Source: Mytilisepta virgata
Lineage: Eukaryota > Mollusca > Bivalvia > Mytilida > Mytilidae
DNA: 64,000 nt
NCBI GenBank assembly: GCA_028015205.1
Contig: JAPWFG010000019.1
Location: 2,480,001-2,544,000 of the forward strand
Direction: 5' to 3'
Shown: one piece after another, positions 23,445 to 36,052 of the stretch
Position numbering within the stretch: the stretch's first letter is position 1
How the letters are laid out: every line of letters starts with the position of its first letter
Notes under the pieces: generated by a model
Seen by the model: only the letters and a program-made list of their open reading frames with translations
What the model was told of the DNA's origin: nothing
Databases searched by the model: none
Made by a program: the position numbers and the translations under genes

Positions 23445-23903
23445 CTGAAACAATACAACATATAAAATTTAATTTCATAAAGACATCAAAATAACGGACA
23501 CTAGGTCTTTTTTAAGATTGCTAGACCATTCAAAAAATCATAACTAGAGACTTTCTTATCGCTCACCTGAATTAAAGATTTAAGGAACTAAAACATTAAT
23601 AGCAGAGATCCTGATTGGCAGGAAGGATTCATGACCCCCCTTAGGACAACTATTTGGTTCAAACTTGAAATTTCCCATAGAGTTACCTTGTATACATGTT
23701 CAAATAATGTTTGACATGATTGATTTGCTGATATTTATAACAGTTAGAAGTGGGTTAATTTGGTTGATTAATGATTGAGTTAACATGGAAATCAATAAAG
23801 ATCTTTCAAACTAGAGCACAGCCATAAACCTCTCCACTTATATTTAGGTAAAGTCATCCATTTAGTTAAATGTTAAGAGTAATGTAACAAACCATTGACT
23901 TAC

Positions 23904-24090
23904 CAACTTGTAAGCCTAAACAGTTTTCCATTAAAGTAACAGCTCTTTTGAACACGTCTCTGATATATCTATGACCTGATGATTTCACATGCATTTCATA
24001 ATGGAACTTCAGGTCAAATATTTTGTTGCAGGTAATACAGTGATATCTCTCTGTATTATGTTTTTCCTTCCAATGATCATGTTTTTCTTT
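23904..24090 (-). CDS. Exon 2 of the large AT-hook/zinc-finger gene
   Basis: 187 nt between the acceptor TTATTTACAG and the donor GTTG/GTAAGT, both strong on the minus strand. It encodes residues 2339-2400 plus one base. It completes the second zinc finger, whose two Cys (2328, 2331) are in exon 1 and whose His (2344, 2349) are here: C-x2-C-x12-H-x4-H across the junction. It then encodes a third finger, C2356-x2-C2359-x12-H2372-x5-H2378. The x5 spacing between His resembles matrin/U1-type fingers. The restoration of a complete finger by splicing is the best evidence for this exon pair. The frame enters exon 3 in phase. Confidence 0.9.
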
Positions 24091-24382
24091 CTGTAAATAA
24101 AAGTATACAAGATAATATATCATTTCCTCTATTGGAGGGTGGGAACATAACCATTTTTGGAAATGAATATGATCCTGAACATTTAAAGATCGGACCAATT
24201 ACCTTTTGCTACATGTATATAACATTTTTTTTAGACAGATATGTAGATGTTCTATATTAACACTACACTTAAGTTTGAATGTAAATAATGCAGCAGTTCC
24301 TGGGGGAATTGACTTTGAAATCCAGACAAATTATAAAATTGAAACTGCAATGACACCAATATAAGTTATTCATTCAATTAAC

Positions 24383-24720
24383 TAGAGGCTCCTTAAGAGC
24401 CTGTATCGCTCAGCTTGAAATTATTTGCATACTTCAAGCAGAATAAATTGTTTGACTATGTCCATCTTGGCTGGCTGTCTGGAACATTGCTGTTAAGTTG
24501 GCTCACTTGTTTTGCCAAATTGTTCACTGCCCATTGCTGCCAACCTTTGTTTCAATTGGCTTCGTGGTTTCAGACAAGAAGATCTTTAAGTAAATTTCCC
24601 ATAAGGTCCTATGTTAAACTATGTTAGGCTCTGGCGGCCAGGCTGGATGACCAGATACAATTCTGAAAAAGGACAACCTAAGGACCATTGCTGTCAACTT
24701 TTGTTCCAATTAGCTCAGTA
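24383..24720 (+). mobile_element. Family G element copy, partial, inside intron 1
   Basis: Starts ACTAGAGGCTCCTTAAGAGC then TGTATCGCTCA, and contains 'CAGACAAGAAGATCTTTAAG' and 'CCTATGTTAAACTA' blocks. It runs into the next G copy at 24724 without its own right end. It is intronic to the zinc-finger gene. Confidence 0.7.
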
Positions 24721-24723
24721 CAA

Positions 24724-26027
24724 ACAAGAGGCCCTCAAGAGCCTGAATCGCTCACCTGGCAAACAATGCACTATAAACTAAATTAATGTATTAATGTTTG
24801 TTGTAAATTAAACTGAGTATTAAAGGTCATGTAAAATGCTGAAAATACCTTTAAAAGCCTTTCAAGAATCTCTGGAAAGAAATGGGCATGAGTTCTTCCT
24901 ACGCTTGATTAAGATACAGTCATGGTCAATCTGATGATTCACAATACAAAATACAAGCTTTAATTCATCTTCAAATACAAGTATAAATCTTTTGGTCTAT
25001 ATGTTGTCTTCATTTTTAAAATGTTTGAAAGAAGTTATGTAAAAATTGTGGGTTAAGGCTTTTTATTGTACTTGAAAAGGAAATATTGCAGGAATAATCA
25101 TGCTAAGTTTCATCCAAATCCCCCTAGTAGTTTCAGAGGAGAAGATGTTTGAAAATTTGTTAACAACGATGATGATGGACACCAAGTGATGGCAATTAAA
25201 AGCTCACATATTATGAAGTTTAATCATTGTTATACAACATTCTCATCATCACCATTCACTAAGGATACCATGTTTACTTTAAAAACCAAATATTGTTGAA
25301 ATCCGAGCAAGTGTAAAAAATGGCGGGAAAATGGCAGCCATTTTAAAAATGGCCGTCCAAAACAAACTTTCATCATCACCATTCAACTCGGGATACCATG
25401 TTTACCTTCAAAGTAGCTTTCATCTTCATTTTCTTTCTATAATTTAGTAAAAAATAGCAAAAACCAGCATTTTGACCCCTATGTTCTATTTTTAGTAAGG
25501 GCGGAAATGTTTTTCAACCAATCAAAAAAAATCCAAGCATTAACTTTTTGCAGGATACCCTAAGGAACAATCTTACCAAGTTTCATTTGATTTTGAATAG
25601 TAGCTTCAGAGAACAAGATTTTTGAAATAATAACATAAAAAAAAGCCAAAAATGTCAAAAAGGGCGATAACTCTAACATCAGTTGACAGATTTTCACCAA
25701 AATCAGCACACAGGTAGCACTCATCATGCTGAACACTTTCAACCTGCCAGAATTTGCCATAACCTAATGATTTTTGAGATATTTGCAAAAAACTGTTGTT
25801 TGACCCCTATGTTCTATTTTTAGTAGCAGTGGCCATGTTTTTCGACGGATCAAAAATCGAAGCATAAACTTTGTGCAGGATACCCTAAGGAACAATCATC
25901 CTAAGTTTTATCCAAATCCATTCAGTAGTTTCAGAGGAGGAGATGTTTGAAAAATTGTTAACGACGACAGACGACGGACGCCAAGTGATGAGAAAAGCTC
26001 ACATGGCCTTTTAGGCCAGATGAGCTA
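24724..26027 (+). mobile_element. Family G element copy, near full length, inside intron 1
   Basis: The left end AGAGGCCCTCAAGAGCCTG and TCGCTCACCTGG and the right end GCCTTTTAGGCCAGATGAGC followed by TAA are both present. About 1.3 kb. It shares its interior with the inverted partial copy at 2200-2997 (opposed 'GCCATTTTAAAAATGGC' palindromic block near 25338-25354). Both ends can form short hairpins. It occupies most of the 2.15-kb first intron and is in antisense orientation to the gene. Confidence 0.8.
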
Positions 26028-26244
26028 AAAAAAACCTAATATTTTACACTTCCAAGAACTAGATTTCTCTAGCAGATATATTTTTTAAGATGAAATGTAG
26101 TGTATTTTACCATGTCAGTGAAGTTGAAACAACTGAACTCACATGAGGCTTCCAAATTCAAACATTGCCAGTTTTAGCAAAAAATGATAAGAATCAAAAT
26201 TCAGAAAAACATTTTTATGAAATATATATTAGTATATGTATTAC

Positions 26245-29200
26245 CTTTGATGAAAACAAAAGGCCACATCTAGCACATCTGTATGGATGATTCATCTTTA
26301 CATGGTACTTATACTTTGTACTTGAAACAGTCACATGACAGTATCCACATGACTTTACAGCATTTAGTTTCTTCAGAGCATCAGCGTTCAGTCGTAAAAT
26401 TTTCTGTTCTGCTGGTTCAGTGATTACACGGAACTTGACTTTATCTGGTCCAGACATTTTTTTTATTTTACTAGGCTTTCTGACTTTTGATGCAGAGATA
26501 CTTTTCATAGATTTTGGTTTTGGCACAGACAATTTTTTTATTGATTTTGCACAGGACTTTTTCATCATTTGCTTTGGAGTGTCATTGCTGTGTATTGTTT
26601 CTGTTTCTTCAGAACTGTTGTTTGTTATTTCAGAAAGATATGGAAGGTCTTTTTTCCCAGCCTTAGCTATCTTTTTCTTTTTTGAATCATTTAACTTGAC
26701 ATTATCTCCTGCATTAAAATTTTCTTTTTCTGTATCAATTCTACTTTTTAATTTAAGTTCATCAAACTCCAGTTTCCTTTTTGCTGCCTTCTGTGTTCCA
26801 TTCTTTAAAGAATTTGACTTCTCCTCTGCTGAACTCTCACTATATTTCTTGTTATCTGAAGAGTTTGATATATTCAAAGCCACTGTATTTTTACCAAATT
26901 TTGACCTTTTTCTGACATCATGTATACTTGATTTTCCTCTGTCATGCATTTTCACTTTTAATTTATTGTTTTCCTTTCTCTTACTTTTGTTGAAAGATGC
27001 AGATATTTTTATATTATTTAATCCATTACCTATCAAGTTTTTGGCCGATCTGTTTCTTGTTATGCGTGGTGACATATTTTCTGACTCATCTATTTTACAT
27101 TTTTTAGATATTCTATTGTTTGATAGCCCTGTAGACCTCAGTGACACAGCACTTTCAGCTAAGCATTTTTGCTTCCTTTTCCCTTTTAGCTTCGAAGATG
27201 ATTTAAGAATATCATTATTAGATAAATTTTCTTCTGAAATATTTGGAGAAATTTTCTCTAGTCTCTCCGAATTCCATTTTTGAGTGCATTGTGGGGTAGA
27301 ATATGAACCATGAAAATAATAATCTTTATTTACACTTAGTTTTTCTGCAGATCTTGTTACAATAACTCTTCCCTTTGAAATATCTATGTTCAGACGTTCT
27401 AAAATAGGAATTAGCCATTTGCCTGAAGAGCTTTCTTTAAAACATGGTTTATCTACTTTTGGAATGATACCAGTATGATCATTGTCTTCCTCTGTTGATG
27501 AACCTGTAGATGAGCTCTGTTCACGAGATATATCATTATTTTCATTACCTGGACATTGGTCACCATTATTTGCAAATCCCAGAACAGAGTTCTCCTGACC
27601 AGTAACTGCAGTAGATATGTTACCAGAAACTAATTTATCCTGATCAGTAACTACAGTAGATATGTAACCAGAAATTGAGCTGTCCTGATGAGTAACTGCA
27701 GTAGATGTGTTACTAGAAACTGAGCTGTCCTGATTAGTAACTGTGGTAGATGTGTTACCAGGAATTGAGCTGTCCTGACAAGTAACTGCAGTACATATGT
27801 TACCAGAAACTGAGATTTCTTGACAAGAAACTACAGTAGATATGTTACCAGAAACTGATTCTTGGCAAGGAACTGCGGTAGATGTATTACTAGAAACCAA
27901 GCTTTCCAGACCAGTAACAGTAGATGTGTTACCACAAACTGAGCTGTCCTGACCAGTAACTGTAGATGTGTTACCACAAACTGAGCTGTCCTGACCAGTA
28001 ACTGTAGATGTGTTACCACAAACTGAGCTGTCCTGACCAGTAACTGCAGTAGATGTGTAACCAGGAACTAAGCTGTCCTGACGAGTAACTGTAGATTTGT
28101 TACCACAAACTGAGCTGTCCTGACCAGTAACTGTGGATGTGTTACCACAAACTGAGCTGTCTTGATCAGTAACTACAGGAGATATGATACCAGAAACTGA
28201 GTTTTCCTGACGAGTAACTGCAGTAAATGTGTTACCAGAAACTGAGCTGTCCTGATCAGTAACTGCAGTAGATGTGATGCCAGAAACTGACTTTTCTCGA
28301 CTGGTAACTGTGGTAGATGTGTTACCAGAAACTGAGCTGTCCTGATCAATTACTGCAGTAGATATGATACCAGAAACTGAGTTTACTTGACAAGTAACTG
28401 CAGTAGATGTGTTACCAGAAACTGAGCTGTCCTGATCAGTAACTACAGTAGATATGATACCAGAAACCAAGTTTTCTTGATAAATAAATGCTGTAGATGT
28501 GTTACTAGAAACTGAGCTGTCCTGATCAGTAACTACAGTAGATATGATACTGGAAACTGAGTTTTCTTGACGAGTAACTGCAGTAGATGTGTTACTAGAG
28601 CTGTCCTGATCAACTACAGTAGATATGATACCAGAAGCTTTGTCAGATGTTTCAATTCTTCCATTAAGTGTATTATCAGCTTTGAGACCTTTTAGTATCC
28701 TACCATTAGTATTTGCATTGTTAGGATCATTCTTTCTAAAATTAATTTCAGTATCTGAGGTGACTTCATCATCAGGAATGTTTGACATATGGTCTTTAAC
28801 TGCTGTGAACAACACCTCAGAGACTTCATCACAAGCATTACTTGACATAGTGTCTATATCTGCTGTGTGTGGAAACTCAGACACGTAACCACAAGATTTA
28901 CTCAACACTGTATTTGCATTGCAAGTAGCCTGAGTGACTTTGTTACAATGATTACTTAACATAGTATTTGTATCTGTAGGGCTGCAAGTATGAGTAACTT
29001 CATCAAAGGGATTATCTGGTATACAGTCGTTGTCTGATGTGTATTGGGTCGCTTTATTATGAGGATTACTTGAAATAGTGTGTCCATCTGCTTTGTCTGG
29101 AGTATGAGTGATTTCACAGCAGCTATTTGCCTTAGAAATACTTTCTGCTATGCACAGAGTCTGTGTGACTTCATCATATGGGTTACTGAACATATAAGCA

Positions 29201-32200
29201 TCTGAAGTGTACTGAGTCTGAGTTGCTTCATCATGGTGGATATTTGACACTGCATCTCTTTTTGTTGTTTTAAGAATCTGAGCGATTTCATCACGTTGAT
29301 TAACTGATGAAGGCGCATCTAATGTGTACAGGGTCTGCATATTTAAGCTGTCACTATGTTCAATAGTTTTTGTTTCAGTACTGTTCAGATGACTGTTTCC
29401 TAATGTTAACAATACACTGACTGCTTCTGATTCAGCTTTTGATATAAATGGTCTTTTAAGACTTGCATCATCAGACCCTTTGTTGTTTTCATTCAAAAAT
29501 CGCAATTTTTGGCCAAGATCAGTAATTTTGTCTCCTCTTAATAACATAGAATTTTGTCTTGTGAACCCTCTCAAGTCTGGTTTATTCTTACTTTCTGTTT
29601 TCCTATTTACATCATTTTTTATCAGATCATGACTTGCAGAATGTGAAACTAAAGGACTACTTTGATTTACTTCTGAAAAAACCCTTCCATATCCCCTTTT
29701 CTTTTCTGATTTCAGATCCTCTAAAATGAATTTTTGTTTCTCTTTAAGTTTTTTAACTTTTGCTGGCCTACCTCTCTTTCTCTTTACAACAGGGAGATCC
29801 TTTCTAGTTGAGCTTTGTCTAGTTGTAATGTGATTTTTCATAAAACAGTCGATCACACTTTGGTTGTTATTATATATTTTTCCACTACATAAAAAGTTCA
29901 TAGCTTCCTGAAGCAGTTTAGCGTCTGTTGATCCTTTTCTTTTAAATCTTTTTTCTTTATTTGATATTTCTTTCTCATTTACTGATCCTGTTTCATCATT
30001 TGGATATGTCTTACTTTCATTAACAGTTTTTGTAAGTTCTAACTTTCCTGCATTTTTAGAGGATATCATGTTATTTTGATCGTCTCTGGATGTTACAGAC
30101 GAAACTAATTTATTATCTTTGATTTCATGAGATAAACAATTCCCTGCATTATTTTTAGAATGAGTCTGTTGTTTAGTACTTTCTGCGTGTCCTATTGTTT
30201 CATGTTCTTGGATATTATGTTGGATGTCATCTGTTTGTTCAATTTTACCAGAACAATTATCCTCATTTGACTGCCATGTTTTAATAATTTCTTCTCTTGA
30301 TTCATTCCCATTATATCCCTTTTGTTCTTCCATTGTTTTCAAGGTGGCTTGCTGAACAACCTCTAAATTTTCTATATTTTCAGCCATCAGTACGTTATAC
30401 TCAGCCTCTTTGGAAGCTAATGAATTGCAATTATTATGTGTAGCTTTTTTTTGGGACTTATCACTACCTGATATGTCTGTTTGGAACATATTGTTAAAAT
30501 TTTTAATTGTGTCATTTTGAAAGCCTTTGAATTTTTCACTCTCACTTAGCATATCATTATTTTCTCTGACATCTGATGAAAAACTTTTATTAACTGACAA
30601 GTCTTCTAAAGGTATTGGTACTGGTGATCCAATCACTTCACTGAACAAGCTAATATCTCCAAAATTACATGAACTGTTCAATTCTGGAGAAGCAATTGTC
30701 TTTTCTAAGACAATATGATCAAGTTTTTCGCAGGAATTTTCTTTTTCAATATCCATCTTTTCCATAAAAGTTTTCCAAACTGTTGGCTTTGGTATTTTAT
30801 CCAGATATCTTATGATCCATGGTCTCAGTATTTCTGTTTTATCTTTATTATATTTGTCATCACAAAGCTTCTGCATGTGTTTATTTACATACACTTTCTC
30901 TGTATACTCCTGTATCTCATTGTTATTTTCATCTTTTGATGGGTCTTCTTCATAAATATGACAGCCAAGTGGAAGAGCAATTGGACAATATCCTAATTCT
31001 AAGAAGCTAAAATCATTTTCCACAGATGGACTTTTTGGAGATTGGTCTGGTGGAGTTTCACTAACACAGAAATCATGGTCTGACTTAAGGGACAATGTTT
31101 TACATGAATAATTATCATTATCTTCATCACCTGTCAGTGTGTTTTTTTTGTCCACTAAAAATCTGTTAACTTCAATGGTTTCTATTTTGTCATCATATTT
31201 GTTGATTTTACTGTTCATATCTGAAAGTTTATTGATGCACTTGACTGCGTCATGATCTACAATAAGTGAAGATATTCCCTCAGCATTACTTTTTAATGCA
31301 TTGGATTTTTCCATTGTTTTAACAACAGTATTTTCCGGTCTGAAATCATCAGAATTACTACTGGCTTCCACCATATCTGTTATTACATCAGTCAACTCAG
31401 CTTCTTTTGTACAGTCTTCTCTCTCTTTGTCATATTTGGAATCATCTTGACTGCACATATTATTTTCTGATTCTAATATACACTGGAAGATATTCCTAGA
31501 AGTAGTTCTAGATCTGGACTGATTTCCATTCTTTAGTGCAACATTGCTTTCTTTCTCACTTGATACAGTTATCCCTGATGATCGATTACAGGAAGTTTTA
31601 TCCCTACTTTCAGAAGAATTTTCTAATACTTTGATATTTGATGTATGTTTAGTGTCCCCACAACAATGTTCTGGGTCAACTTTTGTGTTTAGATCTTCTA
31701 TGTTTTTACCTGTAGCCCTACAAATCTTATTTTCTTCTTCATGCTTCCTAAGATTAAACATAGTTTTCACAACATCTGCTAATACTTCCACAAAAGTAGA
31801 TCTTTCTTTTGTTTCACATGTTCTCTTGGGAAAATCCTGAAAACAACTGTCATCTTTCGCTGGGCATTCAGGGTTGATATTTTGCACTTCATCCAAGACA
31901 ACATTGCAATCAACATCCTTATGATCATGTAATAATCCTCTACCAAGCTTAGAATTGGCTGAACTGCTTCTGTTAGAAGATCCAGAATTTTTACTGTTAA
32001 GTTTTTCTGAATCTTGTTTACAATTGTCTTGTGAACATTCTACAGCATCATTCATATCAGCTATTGAATTAATGTCTTTACAAATAACATTTGCTACAGT
32101 TTCATTATTTTTCTCAATTACTTGGTCTTTTTTACAAGAAGCAGGCCTTGGCAGCGGATTCCTTTTGTTCACATCCTCTGGAGATTTAACTTCTTTATTT

Positions 32201-33258
32201 TCATCACCTTTTTTTACTATAATCTGATGTTTACTCCATTTAGCATGTTCTTTGTTTTGCTGTTTGGTAAAGGCTGATTCTGCTTTTCTAATCTTTTTTG
32301 TATTACAATCCACAACTTTGCTGTGAATATCTTTCAATGCTGACTGTAATAAAACAGAACGTTCAACTAATTCTGAATTCATCCTTCCATTTACTGATGG
32401 CCTCCATGGTGGAAAAGTCTGATCTGACATTCTTTTGTTTGAGGGGTCTGCATTCGGCATTCCTAATCTCTGACTGATATTTGCATTTTGACAATCAGTA
32501 AAATAAGAAGGGGCAAATCTGTTTTCATTTTCTTGGAAAAGTCTTGAACTCTGTTGACTGTAAGAATGATCATCTAAACAATCTGATGGTCTAATATTTC
32601 TGCTGTATGTATGATCTCCTAACCCATTTATTTTCCTGTTTCTACAATTTTGATTATTATGCCTTCTACTAATTTGTGCCATATTGTCATTGATGATATC
32701 CATTAATCCAGCCCTTTGATTATGATGTTGATCAAGTAATTGTTTGGAAGCAGCAGTCTCCATTTGGTCATTCATTACACGTTCATATAATCCATCGTTT
32801 AATGCATGAACAGAGCCATTTTTCAGGATATATTCTTGAGTCATTCTATCAAACCTACCAACAGGCAAACTTTGCTGAACATTCTCATTACTTTGGAATC
32901 TGTTTTCTGTTATGAAGTTGTTCTGAACAGGTTGTTGATAATATTGGCAGCTGTTTAAGGGACTAATATTAAGGTTTGACTCCATTCTTTGGTTCATCAT
33001 TTGCCTCTGTGATAATGTCCTACATGCACTTGGATGATTACTCAGCGACGATCTACGAGGTGTTGACATCATATAATATATCTCCTGACTTTGACAAAGC
33101 ATTCGTTGGTATCTGACAATCTGTGGGTTTGTGAACTGTCCTTGATTAGTGAGCATTATGTTTTCCATTTGTTGAGTGTATTGTACAGGATTCTGCTGAA
33201 TCAGCAAGTGTGGAGGCTGAGGCAAGTCTCTTCTGTTGATTCCTCTTCTATTGTACAT
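26245..33258 (-). CDS. Exon 1 (main) of a 2,846-residue AT-hook and C2H2 zinc-finger protein
   Basis: A single 7,014-nt exon from ATG at 33258 to the donor TCAAAG/GTAATA. With exons 2 and 3 the CDS totals 8,541 nt, an exact multiple of three. The start is preceded by TGTATTTTAG directly before AATG, so a 5' UTR exon or an additional N-terminal exon may exist. The protein is largely disordered-looking: a Gln/Asn/Met/Arg-rich N-terminus, long Ser/Glu/Asp/Asn-rich stretches, and an AT-hook core RKRGRPAK at about 1158. It also has degenerate repeats around 1310-1510, about 24 Ser/Thr-rich units of 14-15 residues at about 1540-1890, and a Lys-rich basic region at about 1990-2280 suited to nuclear targeting. 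A finger follows at C2304-C2307-H2319-H2324, and half of the next finger lies at the exon end. A nuclear DNA- or chromatin-binding role is inferred. I recognise no named orthologue. Confidence 0.9.
27560..28640 (-). repeat. Coding minisatellite: about 24 units of 42-45 bp
   Basis: Units encode 'STAVTDQDSSVSGNT'-like 15-mers or 14-mers. In the first third of the protein block, two unit types alternate (ending GNT and GII), giving a 90-bp higher-order period. In the middle, several successive units are almost identical at DNA level with a 42-bp period and carry Cys in place of Ser (SSVCGNT), which indicates recent homogenisation. All lengths are multiples of three. Confidence 0.9.
28740..29320 (-). 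repeat. Degenerate coding repeats of about 20-23 residues
   Basis: Within exon 1, units of the form 'SNP.DEVTQT....AD' recur about eight times, with variable Asn, Cys and Thr. They are much more diverged than the adjacent 15-residue block, so the two arrays were amplified at different times. Confidence 0.6.
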
Positions 33259-33317
33259 TCTAAAATACAGATTTCAATAAATTATCATGTGTAACAATTC
33301 TGAAATGCTTTACAAAC

Positions 33318-34125
33318 TAGAACTAGAGGCTCTTAACAGCCTGAATCGCTCACCTGGATTTAACTTGTCCACCTTGAGCAGAACTAAAATTTTAAGTGCA
33401 CATGTAGCACTCATCTTTGCTGGTTTTCCCATAGGGTCATATGTTAAACTAAGTTCGGCTGTAGTGGCCATCTTAGTTGACAGTCCAAGTCATCAAACAC
33501 AATTCTGAAGGAGGACCATCCAAGGACCATTGCTTCCAAGTCTGGTTCCACATGTTCCATATGGCCAAATGGTATTTAACTAGAAGCTCTCAAGAGCCTG
33601 TATCGCTCACCTGGATTTAGCTTTTCACCTTGAGCAGGACTAAAAATTTAAGTGTTGCAGTCAATTTGGCTGGTTTTTCTATAGGGTTCTATGTTAATCT
33701 AAGTTCGGCTGTGGCAGCCATCTTGGTTGACAGTCCAGGTCAATAGGCACATTTCTAAGAGAACCATCTAAGGATCATTACTGCTAAGTCTTGTTACAAC
33801 TGGCTAAGTGGTTTCAGACAAGAAGATTTTTAAATGAATTTTCCCATAGGGTCCTATATTAAACTAAGATCAGTATTGGCAGCCATCTTGATTGACAATC
33901 TGGGTGATCGGACACATTTCTGAAACAGGACCATCTAAGGACCAAAGTTTAGTTCCAACTGGCTCAGTAGTTTCAGACGAGTAAATTTTTGAGTGAATTT
34001 CCCATAGGGTCCTATGTTAAACTAAGTTCGCCTGTGGTGGCCATCTTGGTTCACAGTCCATGAAATCCAAAATATTTCTGAAAGAGGACCTCCTAAGGAA
34101 TTTTCCTATAGGGCCCTATGTTAAG
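33318..34125 (+). mobile_element. Two consecutive family G copies upstream of the zinc-finger gene
   Basis: Starts at 33318 (AACTAGAGGCTCTTAACAGC) and again at 33580 (AACTAGAAGCTCTCAAGAGC), each followed by CTGTATCGCTCACCTGGATT or a close variant. The second copy contains diverged 167-170-bp units with 'TTTCAGACAAGAAGAT' and 'CCATAGGGTCCTAT'. The right end is missing. They lie within 60 bp of the proposed acceptor of exon 1, so they are probably intronic or promoter-proximal. Confidence 0.75.
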
Positions 34126-34275
34126 GTGTAATACCACTATTACGGGAAATCCCCTTTTAGAACTTTTAGAACGTACCTGAAAATAGTGCATATAAAAAAC
34201 ATAGATCCTTGCACTGCATTTTGTAGCATAGAAAATATCAGAATATAAATTATATTGTTCAAATAATTTAACTTT

Positions 34276-34375
34276 TAATATAGATAGATAGATAGATTTA
34301 TTCACCAAATCAAGGGCCCACAAGTTGCATGTTTTACAATAGACAAGTACATAAACAAATTGATTATTACATGCC
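34276..34375 (-). mobile_element. LINE 3' tail fragment
   Basis: The minus strand reads a 3' UTR-like sequence ending AATAAATCTATCTATCTAT: a polyadenylation-like hexamer followed by a (TCTA)n tail, as in many non-LTR elements. Only about 100 bp remain. It is a different family from the LINE at 5641-6265, whose tail is (TTAC)n. Confidence 0.6.
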
Positions 34376-34411
34376 CGTCTCTCAATGATTGGGAAACCAA
34401 CTTTGTTCGCT

Positions 34412-34945
34412 ATGGAGATTCCGTTTATTGCCAGGTTATCAGAATTCCAATGGGGACTAACTGTGCACCACTTATTGTGGACCTGTTTCTGTATTGTTAC
34501 AAATCATAATTTATATCTAAAATCAGCAAAGACCCAACGAAACAACATTTGATACAATACAAAAATTTAATAACTCTTTTAGATATTTGGATGATATTTT
34601 GGCTGTCAATAATGATGAATTCAGTATGTACACTAAAGAGATTTATCCTGTTGAACTTACTTTAAATAAAGTAATACTAACAATGAACACTGCCCTTTCC
34701 TGGATCTTGATATCTATATCTCTAACAGGAAGCTTAATACTAAAATTTATGATAAGAGAGATGATTTTTCATTTCCTATCGTTAATTATCCGTTTTTAGA
34801 TGGCGAAGTTCCCTTGGCACCATCGTATGGTGTTCATATATCTCACTGCTTTGAAGACCAATTGGTAGCCTTGAGCTGTTTTATGCTCTTTGGTTGGGTT
34901 GTTGTCCTTTTGACACATTCCCTGTTTCCATTTACTATTCTATTT
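34412..34945 (+). pseudogene. Decayed reverse-transcriptase fragment
   Basis: Short blocks in shifting frames match a reverse transcriptase. An 'IPMGTNCAPL' motif lies near 34440-34475, and the catalytic 'RYLDDILA' box near 34580-34605. A further conserved block with 'PSYGVHIS' lies near 34820-34850. These are separated by stops and frameshifts. The tail (TTTGGTTGGGTTGTTG, TTTTGACACATTCCC) is a non-coding end. The PMG..AP plus YLDD pattern fits a Penelope-like or related element, but I cannot settle the class. The fragment is not functional. Confidence 0.65.
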
Positions 34946-35363
34946 AATCACTAGGGAGGTATGGAATTGCTATCTGAAGTAAATTCCACTGATGTAGACA
35001 CTAAAAAATTGCTTTATTTGATAGCAAGAAGTATAACATTACAAGAATGAGCAAAAGAAAGCTTCCAAATGGGAAAAAAAGTATTCTTTTCTGGAAAATA
35101 CAAATGTTTGTCTTTCCAGTTTAATAGTGATAAACTGAGAGGATTTGCCATGAGTTATAAAAATTGTTCTTAAACTGTTAAATATATAAAGATATAAATA
35201 ACTTGGTAGGCAAACTTGCAATATAGTAATCTAACAACACGCCAAGTTTCATGAATATCAAACAATGTTTTGGTCCCTTATAGGTATAATACCACTATTA
35301 CGGGAAATCCCCTTTTAGAACGTAACTGAAATAGCGCATATAAAAAACATAGTTCCTTGCGCT

Positions 35364-36052
35364 GAGTATTTTTATGTAAATTAGTATTTTGAATTAAATT
35401 TGGTATCTGGACAATATGGTATTGGAATCGTTTCCTGTAACTATAAAAAAAGTATCAAAACTGAATATTTCTTTGATATGTACTATAATTAAGTTGCAAA
35501 ATGATTGGTTGTGTGTTCCTTTTATAGCTGCGATTAATATTTTCTAAATTAAAAAAAAAAATTTTATTGCCCATATTTGTGTTTTTATGATGGACTTCTT
35601 ACTCTAGTATGCCATGGTATTTCATTACATCTATTTCTTACAAAACTGTAAGTCTCTTTTAAAGTTTTAAGAAACATTTAAAATGTAGAATGGAAAAAAG
35701 AAAATGTTGGAAAATGTATGTACTTCTTTCATAGATGCCCTAAAATACATGTTACATTTGGTTTCCTATTTGTCATGGTATTTTAAAGTTTAAAAATTGA
35801 CTGTATTGAAAAGTTTCCAATATTTGAGCTTTTTCTTTTTCATTTTTTTTCATTAGAGTCCAACTCAATCGTTATGCGTTACATATCACACAAAAAGAAA
35901 AAGTTATTTCAAGAAGTATATAAATATGAATAATAAAAAACTCCCACCACATGGAAGTCCCATCAACAGTTAAACAGCCTTGTTATGGCACTTTGTGAAT
36001 TTGAATCATTTTCTTAAGAGTTTTTGTCATGTTAAGAAATGAGACAGACTGT
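35364..36052. other. Non-coding DNA, nothing identified
   Basis: AT-rich sequence left of the Ngaro-type element. No supported exon or repeat. Confidence 0.6.

Larger units (their letters stand above)
34127..35363. repeat. Pair of about 80-90-bp direct repeats enclosing retroelement debris
   Basis: TAATACCACTATTACGGGAA plus about 65 further bases at 34129-34217 recurs at about 35286-35363, with a small insertion in the first copy. Between them are a LINE tail and a reverse-transcriptase fragment. The arrangement could be remnant terminal repeats or two independent copies of one short repeat. Confidence 0.55.

Noticed and set aside
26420..27283. 287-codon plus-strand open frame, Phe/Leu-rich
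   Set aside because: It is antisense to the Lys-rich part of the zinc-finger gene's large exon. Lys and Glu codons read backwards give Phe, Leu and Ser, with few stops. There is no independent support.
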